Source of the DNA: Pseudomonadota bacterium
GTDB lineage: Bacteria; Pseudomonadota; Alphaproteobacteria; Kiloniellales; J153
Direction of reading: 5' to 3'
Assembly: GCA_022572105.1 (NCBI GenBank)
Contig: JACZWN010000134.1
Location: 1 to 9,610, forward strand
DNA: 9,610 nt
The position numbers and the translations under genes are program-made. This document shows positions 5,479-9,610 of this stretch, piece after piece. The notes below the pieces were generated by a model. It was not told the DNA's origin. It made no database searches and worked only from the letters and a program-made list of their open reading frames with translations. Each line of letters starts with the position of its first letter. Position 1 is the first letter of the stretch.

Positions 5479-8322
5479 CTAGCCGGCCGGAACGCCCAGA
5501 TGGCGCACGGCGTCGGCGCAGCGCCCGCAGAGGTCCGGCGCGAGGTCGTGCGCGCCCACGTCGGGCAGCACCATCCAGCAGCGCTGGCACTTCTCGCCCC
5601 GGGCCAGGCCGACCACGACGCCGACGCCGGCGACCTCCTCGATCGTGAAGGCCCCGTCCGGCGGTGCCCGCTCGACCACCGTGAGATCCGAGGTAATGGC
5701 GGCCTCCGCCAGGTCGATGCCGTCCAGCGCCTCGACCAGGTCCGGCCGCTCGATATAGACCGTGGGATGGGCCAGCAGGCTGGAGCCGATGCGCTTTTCG
5801 GCGCGCTCGATCTCCAGCGCGCCGGTCACCACCCGGCGTACCTCGCGCACCTTGGCCCATTTGGCGGCCAACGCCGGATCGTTCCACTCGGCCGGGATTT
5901 CCGGAAACAGGCGCAGGTGCACGCTTTCCGGCTCGGGCGCTCCGCGCGCCCACCAGGCCTCCTCGGCGGTGAAGCAGAGGATCGGCGCCAGCCAGGCGGT
6001 CAGGCAGCCGAAGATCTCGTCGAGCGCGGTGCGGCAGGCGCGTCGGCGCGGCGCATCCGGCCGATCGCAGTAGAGCGTGTCCTTGCGCACGTCGAAATAG
6101 AACGCCGAAAGGTCGATGGCGCAGAAATTGTGCAGGCCCTGATAGATGACGTGGAAGTCGAAATCGGCGCAGCCTTGGCGCACCAAGGCGTCGAGCCCGT
6201 GAAGCCGGTGCAGGATCCAACGCTCGAGCTCCGGCATCTCGTCCCGCGGCAGGCGCTCGGCCGGGTCGAAGCCGGCCAGGTTGCCGAGCAGGAAGCGCAG
6301 CGTGTTGCGCAGGCGGCGGTAGGCGTCGACCTGGTAGCGCAGGATCTCGGGTCCGATGCGCAGGTCCTCTTCGTAATCGGAGGCGACCACCCAGAGGCGA
6401 ATAATATCGGCGCCGGACTTGTCGATGATTTCCTGCGGCGATATGCCCACGCCCCGCGATTTGGACATGGCGCGGCCCTTTTCGTCGAGCACGAAGCCGT
6501 GGGTCAGCACCGCCTCGTAGGGGGCCCGTCCGCGCGTACCACAGGATTCCAGGAGCGAGGAATGGAACCAGCCACGGTGTTGGTCCGAGCCTTCCAGGTA
6601 GAGCGCGGCCGGCCAGTCGAGGTTGGGCCGGGCCTCCAGCACGAAACTATGGGTCGAGCCGGATTCGAACCAGACTTCGACGATGTCGGTCACCTGCTCG
6701 AAATCCTCGGCCCGGTGGTCCTTGCCGAGGAAGCGTTGCGGATCGCTGGTGAACCAAGCGTCGGCACCCTCCGTCTCGAAGGCTTCGGCGACGCGATCGA
6801 TCACCTTTTGGTCGCGCAGGGGCTCGCCTGTTTGCTTGTGCACAAAAACCGGGATCGGGACACCCCAGGTGCGCTGGCGCGACACGCACCAGTCGGGCCG
6901 CTGTTCGATCATGCTGTGGAGCCGCCTGCGGCCGGCGGCGGGCACGAAACGGGTCGCCTCGATCGCCTTGAGCGCCTTTTTGCGCAGGCCGTTCGTCTCC
7001 ATCGAGATGAACCACTGCGGCGTGTTGCGAAAGATCAGCGGCGCCTTGGAGCGCCAGGAATGGGGATACTCATGACGCAACCGGCCCCGGCCCAGCAACG
7101 CGCCGTTGGCCTCCAGCGCATCGATCACGGCGTCGTTGGCGTCACCGTGCTTGCCCTCGGCCGTGTAGACCGTCTTGCCGGCGAACAACGGCACCTCGTC
7201 GGTAAAGCGGCCGTCGCCATCGACGGTCATGGGCATGGGCAGCCCATGTTTGATGCCAAGCTCGTAGTCGTCGGTGCCATGGCCCGGCGCGATGTGCACG
7301 AAGCCGGTGCCATCTTCGGCGCTCACGAAATCGCCGGGCAGCAGCGGGACCTCAAAGTCGTAGCCCTGTCCGCGCAACGGATGGGCACAGACCGTACCGG
7401 CCAAATCCACGCCTTTTAGACCGGCAATTACTCTGTGCTCCGTGATCCGCACCCGGGTCAGGGTCCGCTCGACGAGCGGCTTGGCCAGGACAAGAATCTC
7501 GCCCGGTTTCGCCCAGGCTTCCTCGCCCGTCGCGGCCACCTCAATCGCCACGTACTCCACATCCGCTCCATACGCCACGGCGCGGTTGCCAGGGATGGTC
7601 CAGGGTGTGGTGGTCCAGATTACAATGGAGGCGTTTTCGAGGCCGGGCTGGGACGCCTCTACCACGGGAAAGCGGGCCCAGATGGTGGTGGAGGTATGCT
7701 CGTGGTACTCGACCTCGGCATCGGCGAGCGCGGTCTTCTCGACCACCGACCAGAGCACCGGCTTGGAGCCGCGGTAGAGCCCGCCGTTGATCAGGAACTT
7801 GCCGATTTCGCGCGCGATTTGCGCCTCGGCGGCGAAGGTCATGGTGGTATAGGGTTCGCGCCAGTTGCCCTCGACACCCAGGCGCTGGAATTCCTCGGTC
7901 TGGATCTTGACCCATTTCTCGGCGAACTCACGGCACTCGCGCCGGAACTCGACCACCGGCACCGAATCCTTGTCCTGGCCGCGCTCGCGGTAGCCCTCCT
8001 CGATCTTCCATTCGATGGGCAGGCCGTGGCAGTCCCAGCCGGGCACGTAGTTGGCGTCCTTGCCCAGCATCTGCTGGGAGCGGTTGATCACGTCCTTGAG
8101 GATCTTGTTAAGCGCGTGGCCCATGTGGAGGTGGCCGTTGGCGTAGGGCGGGCCGTCGTGCAGGATGAACTTCTCGCGTCCCGCCGCGGCCTGGCGCAGA
8201 CGGGAAAACAGGTCCATCTCGGCCCAGCGCTCGAGGATCTCCGGCTCGCGCTGGGGCAGCCCGGCGCGCATCGGAAAATCGGTGCGCGGCAGAATGATGG
8301 TGGACTTGTAATCGACGCTCAT
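5479..8322 (-). CDS. ileS: Isoleucyl-tRNA synthetase
   Basis: This class I aminoacyl-tRNA synthetase charges tRNA-Ile in the cytoplasm. At 947 residues it is close to the E. coli enzyme (938). Motifs in order: HMGH (the HIGH motif) at 66-69 within PPYANGHLHMGH; GWDCHGLPIEW at 95-105; the editing (CP1) domain with TTPWTIPGNR at 238-247; WCVSRQRTWGVPIPVF at 478-493; AMSKS (the KMSKS loop, Ala first) at 618-622; and a C-terminal zinc ribbon with C912, C915, C932 and C935. I chose ATG 8322 because the protein then begins MSVDYKSTIILPRTDFPMR, typical of the family. The frame stays open to 8481, but that part lies over a methionine-synthase fragment on the other strand and looks unconserved. A perfect 17-bp tandem repeat covers the start codon. 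No ribF is upstream within the window, although ribF often precedes ileS in proteobacteria. Confidence 0.97.
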   Translation of the reverse strand: MSVDYKSTIILPRTDFPMRAGLPQREPEILERWAEMDLFSRLRQAAAGREKFILHDGPPYANGHLHMGHALNKILKDVINRSQQMLGKDANYVPGWDCHGLPIEWKIEEGYRERGQDKDSVPVVEFRRECREFAEKWVKIQTEEFQRLGVEGNWREPYTTMTFAAEAQIAREIGKFLINGGLYRGSKPVLWSVVEKTALADAEVEYHEHTSTTIWARFPVVEASQPGLENASIVIWTTTPWTIPGNRAVAYGADVEYVAIEVAATGEEAWAKPGEILVLAKPLVERTLTRVRITEHRVIAGLKGVDLAGTVCAHPLRGQGYDFEVPLLPGDFVSAEDGTGFVHIAPGHGTDDYELGIKHGLPMPMTVDGDGRFTDEVPLFAGKTVYTAEGKHGDANDAVIDALEANGALLGRGRLRHEYPHSWRSKAPLIFRNTPQWFISMETNGLRKKALKAIEATRFVPAAGRRRLHSMIEQRPDWCVSRQRTWGVPIPVFVHKQTGEPLRDQKVIDRVAEAFETEGADAWFTSDPQRFLGKDHRAEDFEQVTDIVEVWFESGSTHSFVLEARPNLDWPAALYLEGSDQHRGWFHSSLLESCGTRGRAPYEAVLTHGFVLDEKGRAMSKSRGVGISPQEIIDKSGADIIRLWVVASDYEEDLRIGPEILRYQVDAYRRLRNTLRFLLGNLAGFDPAERLPRDEMPELERWILHRLHGLDALVRQGCADFDFHVIYQGLHNFCAIDLSAFYFDVRKDTLYCDRPDAPRRRACRTALDEIFGCLTAWLAPILCFTAEEAWWARGAPEPESVHLRLFPEIPAEWNDPALAAKWAKVREVRRVVTGALEIERAEKRIGSSLLAHPTVYIERPDLVEALDGIDLAEAAITSDLTVVERAPPDGAFTIEEVAGVGVVVGLARGEKCQRCWMVLPDVGAHDLAPDLCGRCADAVRHLGVPAG

Positions 8323-8350
8323 GGATCGATTGCGCTCATGGATCGATTGC
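8316..8350. repeat. Perfect 17-bp tandem duplication at the ileS start codon
   Basis: The sequence has an exact period of 17 from 8316 to 8350; the unit GCTCATGGATCGATTGC occurs at 8317-8333 and again at 8334-8350. Each copy contains the ileS ATGAGC on the minus strand, so the start codon is duplicated. Because 17 is not a multiple of three, the outer ATG (8339) is out of frame with ileS. The repeat ends exactly where the sequence turns into a foreign-looking gene fragment. Confidence 0.92.
8319..8339 (-). other. Possible six-codon leader ORF overlapping the ileS start
   Basis: The duplicated ATG at 8339 opens ATG AGC GCA ATC GAT CCA TGA (MSAIDP). Its TGA overlaps the ileS ATG as ATGA, a classic arrangement for coupled re-initiation. 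One codon is for isoleucine. Both features follow automatically from a 17-bp duplication, so function is doubtful. Neither start has a convincing Shine-Dalgarno. Confidence 0.2.
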
Positions 8351-8371
8351 TTTGGCTCGAACGCCGTGGGA

Positions 8372-8533
8372 TCGAATGCCCGGTTGGTGGGCCGGGAAAA
8401 TGTCATTGCTGGCAGCGACTGCGGCTTCGGCACCTCCGCCAGAACCAACCCGGCGATCGAACCGGAAATTGTCTTGCCCAAGCTTCAAGCCATGGTTGAG
8501 GGGGCGCGCCTGGCCACACGGGAATTGTGGTAA
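8372..8533 (+). pseudogene. 3' fragment of a cobalamin-independent methionine synthase-like gene
   Basis: Only the last ~52 codons are recognisable. They read NARLVGRENVIAGSDCGFGT, then a short variable part, then EIVLPKLQAMVEGARLATRELW and TAA at 8531-8533. This is the typical end of the MetE-like (UROD/MetE barrel) family: DCGFGT carries the conserved cysteine that is the last zinc ligand in MetE, and KLxAxxEGARLAxxELW is the usual C-terminal helix. The rest of the gene (well over 800 bp expected) is missing. To the left, homology fades by about 8372 and the 17-bp repeat and ileS start follow. The fragment is therefore either a remnant left by recombination or the result of an assembly join. 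It runs in the same direction as the LLM gene 95 bp downstream and shares its lower GC. Family recognition is from memory of the motif. Confidence 0.72.
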
Positions 8534-8568
8534 TCGGTCCGCCCGTGGCCGCCAAACCCAGGGTGCTG

Positions 8569-8597
8569 TCGACGAGGCTCCCCAGGCGTGCTAATAT
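8569..8597 (+). promoter_or_regulatory. Weak candidate promoter for the LLM oxidoreductase
   Basis: TCGACG (8569-8574) and TAATAT (8592-8597) are 17 bases apart; each matches four of six consensus positions. A small perfect hairpin, TCTGG-GCTAT-CCAGA (8597-8611), follows just before the ribosome binding site. Such matches are common by chance. Confidence 0.25.
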
Positions 8598-8618
8598 CTG
8601 GGCTATCCAGAAGTGATT

Positions 8619-8624
8619 GGAGGG
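8619..8624 (+). promoter_or_regulatory. Ribosome binding site deciding the LLM start
   Basis: GGAGGG lies 4 bases before ATG 8629. An in-frame TTG at 8617 would place the site inside the coding sequence, so ATG 8629 is preferred; it also gives the usual family N-terminus (MDIGVAMI). Confidence 0.65.
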
Positions 8625-8628
8625 TGTG

Positions 8629-9474
8629 ATGGACATCGGCGTTGCCATGATCATTTCCAGCAAGTCAATGGACGTGGCGGTTTTGGCACAGCGGGCGGAA
8701 GCCCTTGGCTTCGAGTCATTTTGGCTGCCGGAGCACCCGGTCGTTCCGGTAACCACCACTTCCAAATACGGAGGAACGCCCGATGGGTCCATTCCCCCGT
8801 TTATGATGGACATGGCCGACCCATTTATTTCCTTGGCCAGGGCGTCGGCTGTCACCGAAAAGATAAAGCTGGGCACCAGCATTTGCCTGGTGCCCGAGCA
8901 CAACCCCATCGCCCAAGCCAAGCAGATTGCCACCCTGGACCGTTTGTCCAATGGCCGGTTCATCTTCGGCATCGGCGCAGGCTGGTTGAGGGAAGAAACC
9001 GAGATTATGGGCGGAGACTTCGAGCACCGCTGGGGCCAAACCCGTGAGGCCATCCTGGCCATGAAGGAGCTGTGGACCAAAGAGGAGTCCGAGTTCCACG
9101 GAAGGTTTTACGATTTCCCGCCGGTTAAGTGCTTTCCCAAGCCGGTGCAGACACCCCATCCCCCGGTCTTTCTAGGGGGCGACGCCGCCAACGTTTTCAA
9201 GCGGGTGGTAGCCTGGGGCGACGGTTGGATGCCGGTGCGAGCCGACGCAGAAAGGGTGAAGCAAGGCCGGGCCACCATGGACGAGCTGGCTGAAGCAGCG
9301 GGCCGTGACCCCAGCTCAATCCAGATAAGTGTCTACGGCGCACCGCAAGACCGGGACGAGATTGCCAAGTACGAGGATGCCGGCGCAAACCGGGCCATCG
9401 TCAACCTTGCCAGCACGCTGGAAGGGGAAGGATTGGCCGGCCTGGAACAGTTGGCCAAAAAGGTTCTCCCCTAA
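8629..9474 (+). CDS. LLM-class flavin/F420-dependent oxidoreductase
   Basis: This is a 281-residue single-domain TIM-barrel protein of the luciferase-like monooxygenase superfamily, resembling the F420-dependent Rv2161c-like group. Visible family blocks are AQRAEALGFESFWLPEH (20-36), IKLGTSICLVPEHNP (79-93), ATLDRLSNGRFIFGIGAGWL (101-120), FPKPVQTPHPPVFLGG (169-184) and the WGDGWMP stretch (196-202). Such enzymes use FMN or F420 to reduce or oxidise small organic substrates; cofactor and substrate cannot be told from this sequence, and no F420 biosynthesis gene is in the window. No signal peptide is seen, so it should be cytoplasmic. The gene lies on the opposite strand to the ileS cluster, follows the methionine-synthase-like fragment by 95 bp, and has lower GC and more mixed third positions than its left neighbours (33 of 60 G+C at 8641-8700). 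That suggests a different origin. The downstream 102 bases are AT-rich, with no clear terminator. Confidence 0.88.
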   Translation: MDIGVAMIISSKSMDVAVLAQRAEALGFESFWLPEHPVVPVTTTSKYGGTPDGSIPPFMMDMADPFISLARASAVTEKIKLGTSICLVPEHNPIAQAKQIATLDRLSNGRFIFGIGAGWLREETEIMGGDFEHRWGQTREAILAMKELWTKEESEFHGRFYDFPPVKCFPKPVQTPHPPVFLGGDAANVFKRVVAWGDGWMPVRADAERVKQGRATMDELAEAAGRDPSSIQISVYGAPQDRDEIAKYEDAGANRAIVNLASTLEGEGLAGLEQLAKKVLP

Positions 9475-9576
9475 CCGAATAATATTCAGCTTAAACAATT
9501 ATTGCTATATCACCTATGAGCCATATAATGGGTGGTGACCTTTCGGACCAAGACCTTCTGATAAAACTCACGTCAT

Positions 9577-9610
9577 GTCATTCTGAGTGAGCCTAGCGAC
9601 CGAAGAATCT
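9577..9610. repeat. Dispersed-repeat-like motif running to the window edge
   Basis: GTCATTCTGAG (9577-9587) and CGAAGAATCT (9601-9610) are the two ends of an imperfect inverted repeat (ATTCT at 9580-9584, AGAAT at 9604-9608). They match the pattern GTCATTCTGAGC...GAAGCGAAGAATCT, which I recall as a frequent intergenic repeat in Chloroflexota and several other environmental genomes. Only one copy is in the window and it is cut off on the right, so its identity is inference. Confidence 0.5.

Noticed and set aside
5023..7419. Very long open frame (about 800 codons) on the plus strand opposite ileS and lspA
   Set aside because: It is a shadow caused by high third-position GC in ileS and lspA; its translation is rich in Arg, Gly, Ala, Gln and His with no family motif, while the opposite strand has complete IleRS and LspA signatures.
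8323..8481. N-terminal extension of IleRS by 53 residues from the upstream start at 8481
   Set aside because: The extension has no family similarity, overlaps the methionine-synthase-like fragment on the other strand and crosses the tandem repeat; the family N-terminus begins at ATG 8322.
7435..8499. Open frame of about 350 codons on the plus strand opposite the 5' half of ileS
   Set aside because: Same shadow effect; the IleRS HIGH and editing motifs are on the minus strand here. Only the 8372-8533 stretch on the plus strand is meaningful, and it is in a different frame.
1..9610. CRISPR array, tRNA or rRNA genes, toxin-antitoxin or phage genes
   Set aside because: I saw no regularly spaced direct repeats, no tRNA-like cloverleaf with a T-loop GTTCGA-type motif, no rRNA sequence, and no genes of these kinds. 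The cloverleaf-like fold at 1120-1385 is far too long for a tRNA.

Overview
The left 8.3 kb of this window looks like a high-GC alphaproteobacterium, probably near the Rhodospirillales. The reasons are the gene order ileS, lspA, DUF3035-type lipoprotein, M16 peptidase, M16 peptidase (all on the minus strand), the short alphaproteobacterial type of glucose-6-phosphate isomerase after it, and very GC-rich coding sequence (46 of 60 bases G or C at 6241-6300). No marker gene is present, so the taxonomy is inference.

Reading in the direction of transcription (right to left): isoleucyl-tRNA synthetase (ileS, start 8322) is followed after 15 bp by lipoprotein signal peptidase (lspA) and after 43 bp by a small DUF3035-type lipoprotein, which is a likely LspA substrate. 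A 154-bp gap with a plausible promoter and an inverted repeat in its spacer precedes two exported M16 peptidase-like proteins. The first has the zinc site but not the C-terminal Arg/Tyr pair; the second has the Arg/Tyr pair but not the zinc site. They therefore look like the two halves of one periplasmic heterodimeric peptidase. After them lies pgi, cut by the left edge of the window.

Between the M16 pair and pgi sits the most structured non-coding DNA here: a palindromic, MITE-like element of about 262 bp (1120-1385 with flanking TA). It has 34-bp terminal inverted repeats (33 of 34 pairs) and two long internal stems, so a single strand could fold into a three-way junction. It carries no transposase. 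Its edge falls inside the stop codon of the second M16 gene.

The right 1.25 kb (about 8351-9610) is different. Its base composition is lower in GC (33 of 60 at 8641-8700, 21 of 60 at 9481-9540) and its genes run on the plus strand. It begins with only the last ~50 codons of a cobalamin-independent methionine-synthase-like gene, directly against a perfect 17-bp tandem duplication at the ileS start codon. A complete LLM-class flavin/F420-dependent oxidoreductase gene follows. The last 34 bases resemble a dispersed GTCATTCTGAG...CGAAGAATCT repeat that I associate with Chloroflexota and other environmental genomes. This is either a recombination or transfer boundary or an assembly join; the sequence alone cannot decide.

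I do not see a clearly new multi-gene system. The points most worth checking are the branched MITE-like element, the abrupt join upstream of ileS, and the short tandem duplications lying exactly on gene boundaries.
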